Assembly: GCF_001562055.1 (NCBI RefSeq)
Contig: NZ_LLWE01000024.1
Coordinates: forward strand, 310,001-374,000
Length of the DNA: 64,000 nt
Source: Polycladidibacter stylochi
Lineage (GTDB): Bacteria; Pseudomonadota; Alphaproteobacteria; Rhizobiales; Stappiaceae
Reading direction: 5' to 3'
The notes beneath the pieces were generated by a model. It was not told the origin of the DNA, did no database searches, and worked only from the letters and a program-made list of their open reading frames with translations. The stretch's first letter is position 1. The number at the start of each line of letters is the position of its first letter. The position numbers and the translations under genes are program-made. Below are positions 8,256 to 17,719 of this stretch, piece after piece.

Positions 8256-11200
8256 CTACATAGTACTGGAGAGGGACTTTTCAAAGGTGAGGCGCGCAGT
8301 GTTGCCGGTTCGAGATCGCAAATAAGTCTCCACATCAGCCAGCATCTTATAAGCACGTTCTTTTTGTGAGGCAGTTTGCTCACCACGTGGCAACATAAAC
8401 TCAAGCTTGATAAGAGCTGTCTTGGCCTCAAGTTGCTGCGATAGCCGATCTAGGGCTTTTCGTAGGGGGCGGCTAAGGCGATTACCTCGTACTGCGTCAC
8501 CACCAACGCGTATGACTACGCGCTTTGATTGAGCAACACCGAAGTTTAATTCGCTCATTTTACCTGGAGTGAGGCGTACAACCCTTGGGTTCTCGGTAGT
8601 TACATAGAACCCTTTCGGCAACGAGCGTGTATCCAGCTTCAAGATGAAGTTAGAGCCACGGCCTTTAGGAAGCATGGCGCAAGGTACATGGTAGCGCCCA
8701 AAAGAATCGCTGGTAATAATAGTGCCATCAACGCCCATCAAGCGGGCAGCTGGCATCCCTTTTTCGACAACGCCTTTTCTTGGTGGATTTTGATAGCCAT
8801 CCTCATTCACATCATGAAAGACTTTTCCGTAAACATCGCCGCAATCAAACACATGCTCGGGCAGTAAGCGTACTGTTGCCTTAGCTTTAGGCGCGAGCAG
8901 CTCTTTCGTAACGCTATGTTTCAACACGGCTTGGTTGGTGTGTTCTCCTGCATGTGCTGAGATAAGAACCCGCCCATTAAGCGTAATTGTCATGGTCGCA
9001 TTAGGCGAGATGTACAGATTATCCAGAGTGGTTACACGCCCATTGACTGTTACGGGCCATTTGGCCCCATCGACCATTGCTGTTTCTTTCACAAAAGCAA
9101 AATCAGCGGGCATGATATCAAGCAGGGTCATCGGTCCGGTGGTACGCGCCAGTTTACTGCGAATGGTGATGGTGTACGGCACCACTGCACCGCGCTCTAC
9201 CGTTTGAACACGCGTGGTTTTTGTTAGCTCCAGATAGCTATCAAGAACAACAGGTGCCAAAGGATAATCTGTTGGATCATCGGTTGTGTTACCATCAAGG
9301 TCATCACCATCATCTGATGCGTCCGTAATCAGTGTAGGGTTACGAGGAATAACTAAAACGTAGATTGGCAACGCTGTTGCAGTTGACTGCAAATGTGTGC
9401 CTGTGCCGTCCACTGCTGCTGCGGTTAGAGTAAATGATGCTGTATACGTTGCTGTTTCGGCGATTTTGAGCCGACCAGCGGAAGAGCCGAGTGACGCACT
9501 GACAAATGCTGGCATGCGGTCTAACTTTAGCTCTGTTTTGCCATCAAGTGTTGTAAACACCTCTGAAAGAGCGAGCCCTTGCAGCGGCGTATTGCCTGTG
9601 TTTTCAACTGTGATTGTGTAGGTAATAACGTCTGCGACCCCATCGATACCGTCACCATTGTCGCGAAGCACCTGCGTTGTCGTCACCTCAAGGCTATCAA
9701 TTGCCGCCTGTACAACAGTCTCGGTCGCGCTTGCGCAGATTGCCGGATTGTCTTTGCGGCAAATCTGATAGGAGAGCTTGTAGTCGCCAGCAGGCTTACC
9801 GGGTGCCAAAGTAATCAGCCCCGTTGCAACATCAAGTGTAAGCCCGTCATCCGCGTTAACTTGTGCCAGCGTTACATTGGCCAAGGTTGCAGGTGTGCCG
9901 CCCAAGCGATCTGACGCTAAAACCGTAGTTGTTGTCCCCCCATTGCTGAAAATAGGCGGATAGGTTTCAGGATGCGCCTCGATAAACACAAGACCTGTTT
10001 CAACCGTATCGCTATCTATCACCTCTAGCGGATCGCCGGTTGACGAGCTTCCGTAAGTCCCAGTGACGGTGGCTGTATTGCTAAGACTATCCAATGCGGC
10101 AGTGCTAGCATCGACAAGGAGTTTACCGGTATAACTGGTGCTATCTGTTGCACCCGGCGCAAGGCCATCGATCGGTGCGCCGCTTAACCCCGCGCCGAGC
10201 AGCGGGTCGCTGAGGCGCACGTTGTTGAGTGTGACACTGCCGGTATTTGTAATTTCAAAGGTGTAGAAAATCTCGTCGCCAGCCTCGACCTGACCTTTAT
10301 GGTGCAAGTGAGAGGTATCCGCCCTTTTTACCAGCTTAATCGCTGGCTGGATCCCAACTGTAGTTTTTGTTGGTTCATCATTATCTATCGCTGTTCCCGA
10401 GATATCTGTGTAGGGCGTGGAACTGCTATCATACGCTGTAACAACGGCGCTGTTGGTAACACTTGCAGTATCAAGGTCAGCCTGTGTAAGGGCATATGTC
10501 GCTGTGATGCTGGTGCTATCACGCCCCTCCGGTGCCAAAGTCGCAATCGGGCCACCACTTACAACAACACCGCTAAGCGTATCGGCAACCGAGATATTGT
10601 AAAGCTCCACATTGCCCGTATTGGTGATCTCGAAAGTAAAGCGGATCTGCTCACCAACCTTTGCGGGGTTACTCAAGGCACTGGTATCGGCTGTTTTGAC
10701 TAGCGCCACTGACGGGGCACGCCCGAGCACGGTCACAGTTGGCGTATCATTGCCTGCGTTGGTTCCCGAAACATCTTTGGTTTTTCCGCCGAAAGGATCG
10801 ATCCCTTCCACGGTGGCACGGTTGGTCAGTGTGCCTCGGTCCACATCAGTTTGCTTGAGGGTGTAACTGGCACTGTAGCTACTATTATCGGTGCTGCCCG
10901 GCGCCAATGAGGCGATCGGAGCACCGGTCAGCACAAGATCTGCCATCGGATCTTGTAGAACAAGGTTTTTCAGCGTAACACTACCACTATTGGTGATGGC
11001 GTAGGCGTAGGTGACAACCTCTCCGGCTTTCGCATCAAGCGACACAGCTGAAGTATCTGCGGTTTTAACCAGTGTCACAGCCGCAGTATGCGCTGCGCTG
11101 ATCGGTGTTGGATCATCTTCGCCGCTATCATCCGGGCGACCATTGCTGTTTGGGTCCGGGTTCGTGCCATTATCACTTAAATCAGTCAGCAAGAAATAAT

Positions 11201-14200
11201 CGGAATCCACTTGGCCAGTGAGCGCACCCAGCGCTTCCACATAGGATTGGGTGTTGTAACTAAAGCTGGAAGCTGTACTTCCTGCGCTTTTGGTTGCCGG
11301 CATAACCCGCATCTCAACGGTGAACGTACAGCTGCTCGCAGCTGCCAACGTTCCCCCCGATACCAAGGTTTTATCGCTGCTCCCGTTAAAGCCACCATGT
11401 AGGCCAACGCAACTGCCCGTAGGCGCACTCAACACTGCATAACTGCCGTTTGCCATTGGCGCGGTGCGTGGGTCTTCCCCGCCGCTGAAACTGTGATAAC
11501 TCCCCAACGCATCACTGGCCGCAGTTAGATCAGATGTGATCGCAACGCTTTTGAGCGGATCAACGGAGAAGTTCTCCAACACATAGCTGGTGGTAAATGT
11601 AAACGAGCCATCCACCGCGATGGTAGGCCCTGCACTGACATATTGCGCAAGGCCAACACGCGCCTGCGGAATGACAGTAAAATCATAGCCTGTCGCATCT
11701 GTCTTTTGTGCAAGCGTAATGGCGCTCACTTTATCTGCAATTGTATTGATACCACCTGAAGAGCCTGCCCGGCTCAGCCCGTCGACCAGGAAGCCTTCAG
11801 CTGTTGAGCCTCGCGTAACCTTGTAGGTACCCTCTGGAATATCTTTGAACAGATAGGTGCCATTTGCATTCGTAGTGGTTGAAAGATTAACCGCTGCGCC
11901 TTCCAAAGAGGTGCCGCTAAGGCTGACAGCTATGCCGCTCGCACCATAATCTTCCGCTTCTAAAGTGCCATCATTATCAAAATCATAGGAGACAGTCCCC
12001 GCAATGGATGAAGCGACCACAGTCACACTGCCCGTTGCAGTATTATTGCCATGGTCATTATCGAATGACTTTTTCGATTTGATAGAGGCAGTATTACTCG
12101 ATGTTTTCCAGAGCTGAGTTTTACTGTTTATTTTTACAGGAATGAGAACTTCTACAGTACCTCCGCTTTCAAAGGTACCAAGGTTACACTTAAAAGATGC
12201 CCAATCACTTGTATTTGTACATTTGGTTGAGGTTACAAAGCTGGTACCTGAGATAATAGATGGTAAGCCAGTGAGCACCATTCCGGCTGGCAGCTTATCT
12301 GAGACAATTACCCCATCTGCTTCACGAAGGCCGGGACCCGTTTTATTATGCAATGTGAGTTTGTAAGTGAATGGCTCATTCAAATCCACCTCAGCTTTAG
12401 AGGGGACTTTGCTAATTACTTCCACATCTGCGCGCGTTAGCATGGTAGTGGTTTCACTAGCACTGTCATTGGCAGTATTGGTATCAGAGCCAGCAGTCAT
12501 AGCTGCAGAGCTTAATGCAGCGGTTGTTGTAATCGTGCCCTTGTCTTCGCCTTGTGCTTTGACAATCAGGCTATACACTTTTCCGCTATCAAATCTTGCA
12601 AATCGACAGGTTAATACGCCTCCGTAACTGCCAACGGCTGGTAGCGGATCACATATAATATCGCCTGAATCAATACCTGTACTGGTAAGAGACTGAAATG
12701 ACAAAAGATTTGGCGGTAAGCTATAGGTTAGTAGTACATTTTCGGCAAATGATGGTCCTACATTTTGCACTTTAATTGTGTAATGAGTACTTGTGTTAAC
12801 TTCCAAAGGGTCAACATCATCGGAGTTATTCACGATGAGGTTAAATCTAGGTGCTGTAACTTGAACGCTTTTGCTAGCCGTATTGCTCAAATATGGCAGT
12901 TCAGCTGTGCTGGTGGTAGCCACGGCACTCGCCACTATCGCAATACCCTGCATCGCCTCCGGTGGCTCAACGGTGATAACAGTTTTCTTGGACCCTCCAG
13001 TACTGATAGTCCCTAGATCACAGATCACTGTTTTGTTCGCTGATGTAATCAGCTCGCCATTTGATAATGACGTACTGCAGGTGCCGGCCGAAGTAAGTGA
13101 GTTGAAATAAACACCCTCTGGTAGGGTAATACTAACATTACTGTTATCAGCATAACTAAGATAGCGATCCGATGTCGGGTTGCTAACTGTAGTTGTAAAA
13201 CTGACTTTTTGGCCAGCTGGTGAAGAGGCCTTGGCTGTTAATTGCGTTAAAATGTCTGTAACAGGCGACACACTATAGGAAATACTTGCTTCGTTATTGG
13301 TTAAATCAGGATCGGCAATTCCGTAGGAAAGAACCGTGACGCTGTTAGAAAGGATTTTGCCGTTGTTTAGTCCTGATGCAGGCCGCACATCCACTAGAAC
13401 TTTAGGGCAATCAACACCAGTGGAGCACTTGGGTACTGAGGCGATAGTACAGTCAAGCTCAACGCGTCGATCCCCGGATTTTTCAGTACAACTACCTCCT
13501 CCTGCTAAGGCTGAATTGAGTTGCATTTGGTATTTTAGATAGCCAGTATCTGCTGTATCGCCAGTTCTGCTGTTTAGCAAATCTGTCAAGTGATCAGTAA
13601 TGCGCACATTGGTAGACGTTCCAGGGCCATTGTTGACCACTTCAATGCCAAAGGTCTGCACACCACCAACTGCCAATGGATCGTGTGCGGCTGTCTTCAA
13701 TACAGTAATATCGGCATAGTTTACAGCATCATGGACTTTATAATCATAGTGGCCACCTGTATGGCCATCTGGCCACGAAGGAGTACTAGCTGTAGCCGTG
13801 TTGCTGGCATCACCAGCAGCGGTGGCGGTTACTGTAAGTGTAAGCGGTGTGGAAGAGGTCCCCACAGCTAGTGGGTTGGTGGCGTCATAGGCTTTTGAAC
13901 AAGTAATATCTGAAGGCCCTGCAATTGGTCCTGCCGGGCACGTCCAGCCATTGCCTGCAAACCCTGTATATTCTAGGCCTGCTGGTAAATGGTCGGTAAG
14001 GCTCAATTTTTCTTTTAATGAAGTGTTGCGATTGTTTTTTACCTGCAACTTAAATTTATAGCTTTCACCAACCGCTAATAGCGCTGGCGAAGGTCCTGAT
14101 TTTGATACAGAAAGTTGGACAACCGGATCTTCTAGTTTGTGTTTGATATCGTAGGCATCGTTGTCGGTTAAATCCGGATCATCGGGAGTAAAACCACCCA

Positions 14201-15443
14201 TAACAACGTAGTTTTGTATGTCTGTTGCCGTCTTGGTGATTAAGGCAGAAATTTCGACACTACCTAGCGGCATATTTTCGCCGCCTATAAGTGCATCAGA
14301 AGGTCGGGAGCATTCGACAATTTGACCGCTGTAGCTACAACTCCACCCACCAGAAGAGGAGCTTACACCTTTAATTTTATAGGCATCTGCAAGCGTTGTT
14401 TGAAACTGTAAGCCTTGGGGGGCACTACCTGTGTAGGTCCCACTAACAGTAAGAGTAGCAGTTTCGCCTACCAACCCCAATGTTCCAACAGAGTTGGACA
14501 GAACCACGTGTACATCTGTCCCATCAGTTACGCTTACGCTATGGGATGCCGAGTTATTAGCATTATTGTTATCAGTTGTACCCTTTGCAGATACTGTGCC
14601 ATTTAAAGTGTACTCTGCACCAAGGCTGAACAGCTTGGTTACCCGCCCAGAAATATGCAAGCTTTTACTTGCACCATTTGCAAGGGCGCTCGAAATATTA
14701 CAGGAATAAGAACCATCACCATTGGCAAGGCAGCCAACAGGGACATTGCTGTAGGAAAAACCGTCGATTACTGGCAGTTGCAACTCCATTTGCCTTGAAT
14801 CTTTCGGGCCATTATTGGTGATTTTATAAGTGTAATCGACGATAGCACCGCTAGCTGCGATTACTGGACCAGAGATAGCCAAAGAAAGATCTGTCTGATC
14901 TGGGTCCGGAGGAATACCGGGCCCTGCAATAATGGTCGTTCCTTCCGTCCAGCTATTATTGCGATCAAAGCTGTCGGCATCGTTTGGCAAAGTCACCTTA
15001 AGATTAATGGACCCCTCAGCCCGAGCACGCATGATAATTTTAAAGCTAATAACTTCGTCAATGGCCAGCGCGGGAATATCGCAGCTATTAAGAATTGGCC
15101 CGTCCAGTGGTAGCGCATTTTTACAACTCAAACCGGTTATCTCAGTTAGCCGCGCTCCATCGGGGACCGCAACCTCGAGAGTTGTTGCGCTAGAAGGAGT
15201 TGAGCCCACGCCAAAAGGAGAGTTGGTAATTGTTACATCGTAGTTAATGTAATCGCCTGCAGGAGATGGGTCATATGCCCCGTCAGTCACGTCTAAAACA
15301 AGATCGTAATTCCCTGCCATTGCAGGAGAGCCAAAGCAAAGAACAATACTGAGTAGGCTAAAAAAAAGGAAAGATTTTATTTTAATTTGAAGTCTGGAGC
15401 TAGCAGTCTTGACTAATGTAGACAGCGATAACACACCGTGCAT
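8256..15443 (-). CDS. Giant DUF11 / Ig-like repeat surface protein
   Basis: About 2,395 residues. An N-terminal signal (SFLFFSLLSIVLCFGSPAMA) is followed by roughly eight DUF11-type beta-sandwich modules (to about residue 1170), recognised by the recurring [YF]-T-x-T-[VI]-x-N-x-G-P core, for example IVDYTYKITNNGPKDS. Next come an SdrD B-like domain (YDFDNDGTLEAEDYGASGIA, about 1175-1265), three tandem copies starting LVK[TR]ADTS, more DUF11 modules, a second SdrD-like domain (GKVFHDVNEDGYQNP, about 2200-2270), and a C-terminal segment resembling a degenerate OmpA-like domain (RPLRKALDRLSQQLEAK). There is no LPXTG, no autotransporter barrel and no obvious type I secretion repeat. A GTG at 15455 is possible, but the ATG at 15443 has GTGGAAT upstream. 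Composition changes along the gene suggest domain shuffling. The likely role is an adhesin or surface-layer stalk, by inference only. Confidence 0.8.
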   Translation of the reverse strand: MHGVLSLSTLVKTASSRLQIKIKSFLFFSLLSIVLCFGSPAMAGNYDLVLDVTDGAYDPSPAGDYINYDVTITNSPFGVGSTPSSATTLEVAVPDGARLTEITGLSCKNALPLDGPILNSCDIPALAIDEVISFKIIMRARAEGSINLKVTLPNDADSFDRNNSWTEGTTIIAGPGIPPDPDQTDLSLAISGPVIAASGAIVDYTYKITNNGPKDSRQMELQLPVIDGFSYSNVPVGCLANGDGSYSCNISSALANGASKSLHISGRVTKLFSLGAEYTLNGTVSAKGTTDNNNANNSASHSVSVTDGTDVHVVLSNSVGTLGLVGETATLTVSGTYTGSAPQGLQFQTTLADAYKIKGVSSSSGGWSCSYSGQIVECSRPSDALIGGENMPLGSVEISALITKTATDIQNYVVMGGFTPDDPDLTDNDAYDIKHKLEDPVVQLSVSKSGPSPALLAVGESYKFKLQVKNNRNTSLKEKLSLTDHLPAGLEYTGFAGNGWTCPAGPIAGPSDITCSKAYDATNPLAVGTSSTPLTLTVTATAAGDASNTATASTPSWPDGHTGGHYDYKVHDAVNYADITVLKTAAHDPLAVGGVQTFGIEVVNNGPGTSTNVRITDHLTDLLNSRTGDTADTGYLKYQMQLNSALAGGGSCTEKSGDRRVELDCTIASVPKCSTGVDCPKVLVDVRPASGLNNGKILSNSVTVLSYGIADPDLTNNEASISYSVSPVTDILTQLTAKASSPAGQKVSFTTTVSNPTSDRYLSYADNSNVSITLPEGVYFNSLTSAGTCSTSLSNGELITSANKTVICDLGTISTGGSKKTVITVEPPEAMQGIAIVASAVATTSTAELPYLSNTASKSVQVTAPRFNLIVNNSDDVDPLEVNTSTHYTIKVQNVGPSFAENVLLTYSLPPNLLSFQSLTSTGIDSGDIICDPLPAVGSYGGVLTCRFARFDSGKVYSLIVKAQGEDKGTITTTAALSSAAMTAGSDTNTANDSASETTTMLTRADVEVISKVPSKAEVDLNEPFTYKLTLHNKTGPGLREADGVIVSDKLPAGMVLTGLPSIISGTSFVTSTKCTNTSDWASFKCNLGTFESGGTVEVLIPVKINSKTQLWKTSSNTASIKSKKSFDNDHGNNTATGSVTVVASSIAGTVSYDFDNDGTLEAEDYGASGIAVSLSGTSLEGAAVNLSTTTNANGTYLFKDIPEGTYKVTRGSTAEGFLVDGLSRAGSSGGINTIADKVSAITLAQKTDATGYDFTVIPQARVGLAQYVSAGPTIAVDGSFTFTTSYVLENFSVDPLKSVAITSDLTAASDALGSYHSFSGGEDPRTAPMANGSYAVLSAPTGSCVGLHGGFNGSSDKTLVSGGTLAAASSCTFTVEMRVMPATKSAGSTASSFSYNTQSYVEALGALTGQVDSDYFLLTDLSDNGTNPDPNSNGRPDDSGEDDPTPISAAHTAAVTLVKTADTSAVSLDAKAGEVVTYAYAITNSGSVTLKNLVLQDPMADLVLTGAPIASLAPGSTDNSSYSASYTLKQTDVDRGTLTNRATVEGIDPFGGKTKDVSGTNAGNDTPTVTVLGRAPSVALVKTADTSALSNPAKVGEQIRFTFEITNTGNVELYNISVADTLSGVVVSGGPIATLAPEGRDSTSITATYALTQADLDTASVTNSAVVTAYDSSSTPYTDISGTAIDNDEPTKTTVGIQPAIKLVKRADTSHLHHKGQVEAGDEIFYTFEITNTGSVTLNNVRLSDPLLGAGLSGAPIDGLAPGATDSTSYTGKLLVDASTAALDSLSNTATVTGTYGSSSTGDPLEVIDSDTVETGLVFIEAHPETYPPIFSNGGTTTTVLASDRLGGTPATLANVTLAQVNADDGLTLDVATGLITLAPGKPAGDYKLSYQICRKDNPAICASATETVVQAAIDSLEVTTTQVLRDNGDGIDGVADVITYTITVENTGNTPLQGLALSEVFTTLDGKTELKLDRMPAFVSASLGSSAGRLKIAETATYTASFTLTAAAVDGTGTHLQSTATALPIYVLVIPRNPTLITDASDDGDDLDGNTTDDPTDYPLAPVVLDSYLELTKTTRVQTVERGAVVPYTITIRSKLARTTGPMTLLDIMPADFAFVKETAMVDGAKWPVTVNGRVTTLDNLYISPNATMTITLNGRVLISAHAGEHTNQAVLKHSVTKELLAPKAKATVRLLPEHVFDCGDVYGKVFHDVNEDGYQNPPRKGVVEKGMPAARLMGVDGTIITSDSFGRYHVPCAMLPKGRGSNFILKLDTRSLPKGFYVTTENPRVVRLTPGKMSELNFGVAQSKRVVIRVGGDAVRGNRLSRPLRKALDRLSQQLEAKTALIKLEFMLPRGEQTASQKERAYKMLADVETYLRSRTGNTARLTFEKSLSSTM
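9990..11085 (-). repeat. Three tandem ~370-bp repeats inside the DUF11 gene
   Basis: Three consecutive modules of about 123 residues begin near 11,070, 10,700 and 10,330 (minus strand) with TLVKTADTS, ALVKTADTS and KLVKRADTS. Each continues with a [FY]-x-[FY]-x-I-T-N-[ST]-G-[SN]-V core and a G[AG]PI..LAPG..DS.S motif. They are diverged at the nucleotide level, so duplication is not very recent. Confidence 0.75.
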
Positions 15444-15644
15444 GTTGTATTCCACTTAATCGATAAAGCAGCCCCTCGAGTGATACTCCTTAAGTAAGTT
15501 TCAGGAGAAACTCTTTGATATGTACTCGAAATACCAGGATTGCTTAATGTTCTTTGTAAAAGAACTTATTGTTCTTATGTTTGGTGATTTGCAATTTTCT
15601 AACTCAAGATATTATTAAATCTAAAAATATATATATCAAACATT

Positions 15645-15681
15645 ATTTGACCTAAAGTCAGTGGATAAAGTTAGGTCAAAT
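15645..15681. promoter_or_regulatory. Inverted repeat upstream of the surface locus
   Basis: ATTTGACCTAA (15645-15655) and TTAGGTCAAAT (15671-15681) are perfect reverse complements separated by 15 bases. It lies about 200 bases upstream of the DUF11 start with no T-run on either side, so an operator is likelier than a terminator. The binding protein is unknown. Confidence 0.5.
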
Positions 15682-15845
15682 CTCAAGGTTAGTGATGTGC
15701 GTCATTATTTTTAAAGACAATGTGGACTGTAGGTATGAATGCATTAGATTGAATAGTGGTAATTATATAAAATAAATCAAAGTATTAAGGGAATTGATGC
15801 AGGGGGGTAGCTGTTTCGCACCTACGTTATTTAAGTAGGGCAGCT

Positions 15846-15938
15846 ATGAAAACAAGAGCGGGCAAGATTAAGTATAGGAGTATTGCAAGGCAAGTATACC
15901 TATTGAGTAAGGCGCACTGCGGCTATTGCAGACCCTAA
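15846..15938 (+). CDS. Possible 30-aa basic peptide (low confidence)
   Basis: ATG at 15846 opens 30 codons: MKTRAGKIKYRSIARQVYLL followed by SKAHCGYCRP and a TAA stop. It is strongly basic and has a Cys-x-x-Cys near its end. The start codon lies immediately after a nested hairpin (TAGCTG...CAGCTA with CCTAC...GTAGG inside it). The upstream AGTAGGG is a weak ribosome-binding site that would be folded into the hairpin. I recognise no family and it may be chance. Confidence 0.2.
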   Translation: MKTRAGKIKYRSIARQVYLLSKAHCGYCRP

Positions 15939-16016
15939 ATGAATCCAAAATACATGCCGACTTGGTGAGCGCCTTGGGGGATACTCAAAACGATCACATT
16001 TTCAATCAAGCAACGG

Positions 16017-17381
16017 TTAAGTTGTTTTTTTACGCCTTAAATAACCATTCGCATTTGGTGAACTCGGTGTAGTTGCAGGCGCATTAGTCGCTTTTGTCGA
16101 CTTTGCAATCATAGCTTTTTTATTTGCGTTCTTATTCCCCTTCGCAGGCTTCTTTGATGGACCACTATTATCCGTTCTAGTTTTCTTAACCTGAGGCCTT
16201 TTTGAAAAGCTACCGGTTTTGCGAAGCGATTTGGGCTCTTGTGCCGATTTAAAGTAGGCATAGTCTGGGTGCTCAGCAATTTTCTTGCGTATCAAGCTTT
16301 GAATTTGCTGCAGCATACCGCGCTCTTCAGGTAAGCAGAACGAAATAGCTTGTCCACTCATCCCGGCACGAGCCGTACGCCCGATGCGATGGACATAATT
16401 CTCGGCTACATTGGGCATATCATAGTTTATTACATGGCTAATATCTTGAACATCAATGCCGCGTGCAGCCACGTCAGTCGCAACGAGATAGGCCAAATGC
16501 CCACGACGAAATTGCTCCAGTGTTTTGTTGCGTTCAACTTGACTCATATCACCATGAATCACAGCGGCCGCGATAGAATCAGCTTGCAATTTACGGCATA
16601 AAATGGCCGCCCCTCGTTTGGTGAGGGTAAAAATCAATGCTTTTGTAACGTGATCGCGATTCAATAGGTCTTTCAAAAGGGGAAATTTTTGCTCTGCTCT
16701 AACATGAGCTATTAACTGGTCGGCTTTCTCAACGGTTGTAGCAGGTGGATTTGCCGCAACGCGTTTAGGCTTAGTTAAAAAGCGCTTAGCCAGCTGCTCA
16801 ATTTCTTTTGGCATTGTGGCTGAGAAAAACAAGCTTTGTCTTTCTACAGGCAACTGGTAGGCAATTTCTTCAAGCTCCGCCAAGAAACCCAGATCAAGCA
16901 TTTGATCCGCTTCATCAATAACGAAAATTTCAAGCTCTTCAAAATTAACAGCATTGCGCGTGCAAAGGTCCAATAGTCTGCCTGGTGTCGCAACAAGAAC
17001 ATCCAGTCCACGCTGCAATGCTCGAATTTGGGGGCCAATAGGTACCCCACCAACCGAGCTGGCAACATGCATATTGAGTCGCTTGCTATATTCTTTCAAG
17101 TTTTTGGTTATTTGCTCGGCAAGCTCTCTTGTCGGCGCTAAAACGAGGCTGCGTATGCTTCGTGGGGCTGGCCGGACATTACTTTCGTGTAATCGCTGCA
17201 ATAATGGCAGCCCGAAGGCAGCTGTTTTCCCGGTACCGGTTTGAGCAAGCCCAACAAGGTCATTACCTTCAAGTATTATTGGTATTGCTTGCGTTTGGAT
17301 GGGTGTTGGCAAAGAGTAATTTTTTGCTTCAAGTGCCAGAATTAGCGGACGAGATATTCCAAGACTGGTGAAATTTGTCAA
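16017..17381 (-). CDS. DEAD-box ATP-dependent RNA helicase (RhlE-like)
   Basis: A 454-residue helicase that unwinds RNA duplexes, probably in ribosome assembly or mRNA turnover. All DEAD-box motifs are present in order: the Q motif (NYSLPTPIQTQAIP), motif I AQTGTGKTA, Ia PTRELAEQ, Ib TPGRLLD, motif II DEAD, motif III SAT, motif V ATDVAARGID and motif VI HRIGRTARAG. After about residue 375 follows a Lys/Ser/Thr-rich basic tail of about 80 residues, typical of RhlE-like proteins for nonspecific RNA contacts. The start codon is TTG at 17381, preceded by AAAGAGAAC. It is transcribed away from the ArsR gene. Confidence 0.93.
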   Translation of the reverse strand: MTNFTSLGISRPLILALEAKNYSLPTPIQTQAIPIILEGNDLVGLAQTGTGKTAAFGLPLLQRLHESNVRPAPRSIRSLVLAPTRELAEQITKNLKEYSKRLNMHVASSVGGVPIGPQIRALQRGLDVLVATPGRLLDLCTRNAVNFEELEIFVIDEADQMLDLGFLAELEEIAYQLPVERQSLFFSATMPKEIEQLAKRFLTKPKRVAANPPATTVEKADQLIAHVRAEQKFPLLKDLLNRDHVTKALIFTLTKRGAAILCRKLQADSIAAAVIHGDMSQVERNKTLEQFRRGHLAYLVATDVAARGIDVQDISHVINYDMPNVAENYVHRIGRTARAGMSGQAISFCLPEERGMLQQIQSLIRKKIAEHPDYAYFKSAQEPKSLRKTGSFSKRPQVKKTRTDNSGPSKKPAKGNKNANKKAMIAKSTKATNAPATTPSSPNANGYLRRKKTT

Positions 17382-17719
17382 TTTTGTTCTCTTTCAGCAA
17401 CAGCCATTTTAGGCTACAATACGTGATTAAACCTAAGTACGCAAAGGGAATATGACAGGATTCAAGTTAGGTCAGTTGAAGCTGTTGGGAATACAAAAAA
17501 CTTGTATTAAAACTGCACACAACTTCGCCACGTTATACTGTTAGGATGGAACCTGGCATTTAAAGCCTGTCATGACGGAATTAATGTGGCAAAGTCAAGT
17601 GGTATGTGGAAAGTGTTCTCATTTAGATTGCCATTACAGGTCGTTTCCTTCAGGTGATTTCTTTCAAGAGTTATTGTCGGGCTTGCGACCTACAGAACAG
17701 GATAAGAAAATTGGAAACT
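17382..17719. other. 338-bp divergent intergenic region, helicase / ArsR
   Basis: Contains the promoters of the divergent helicase and ArsR genes. The one clear element is the palindrome at 17490-17508. An open frame begins at 17572 and another in-frame ATG at 17654 precedes the chosen ArsR start, but neither extension resembles the family. Confidence 0.5.
17490..17508. promoter_or_regulatory. Palindrome AATACAA-N5-TTGTATT, candidate ArsR operator
   Basis: A perfect 7-5-7 inverted repeat lies about 210 bases upstream of the ArsR-type gene. Its size and symmetry fit a dimeric winged-helix regulator. Autoregulation is an inference from position. Confidence 0.45.

Larger units (their letters stand above)
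15444..16016. other. 573-bp AT-rich intergenic region upstream of the surface locus
   Basis: This gap lies between the start of the DUF11 gene and the end of the DEAD-box gene, both on the minus strand. It holds an 11-bp perfect inverted repeat (15645-15681), a nested hairpin (about 15805-15849) and a possible 30-codon reading frame (15846-15938). Long A/T tracts (15615-15640) suggest the promoter region of the surface genes. No confident protein gene is present. Confidence 0.6.

Noticed and set aside
9990-11085. Regular ~370-bp repeats as a CRISPR or satellite array
   Set aside because: The repeats are in-frame protein modules, far longer than CRISPR units and diverged in sequence.
17572-17719. 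Longer N-terminal extensions of the ArsR gene (plus-strand frames from 17572 and 17654)
   Set aside because: No ribosome-binding site, no similarity to the family; the ATG at 17720 has GGAAACT.
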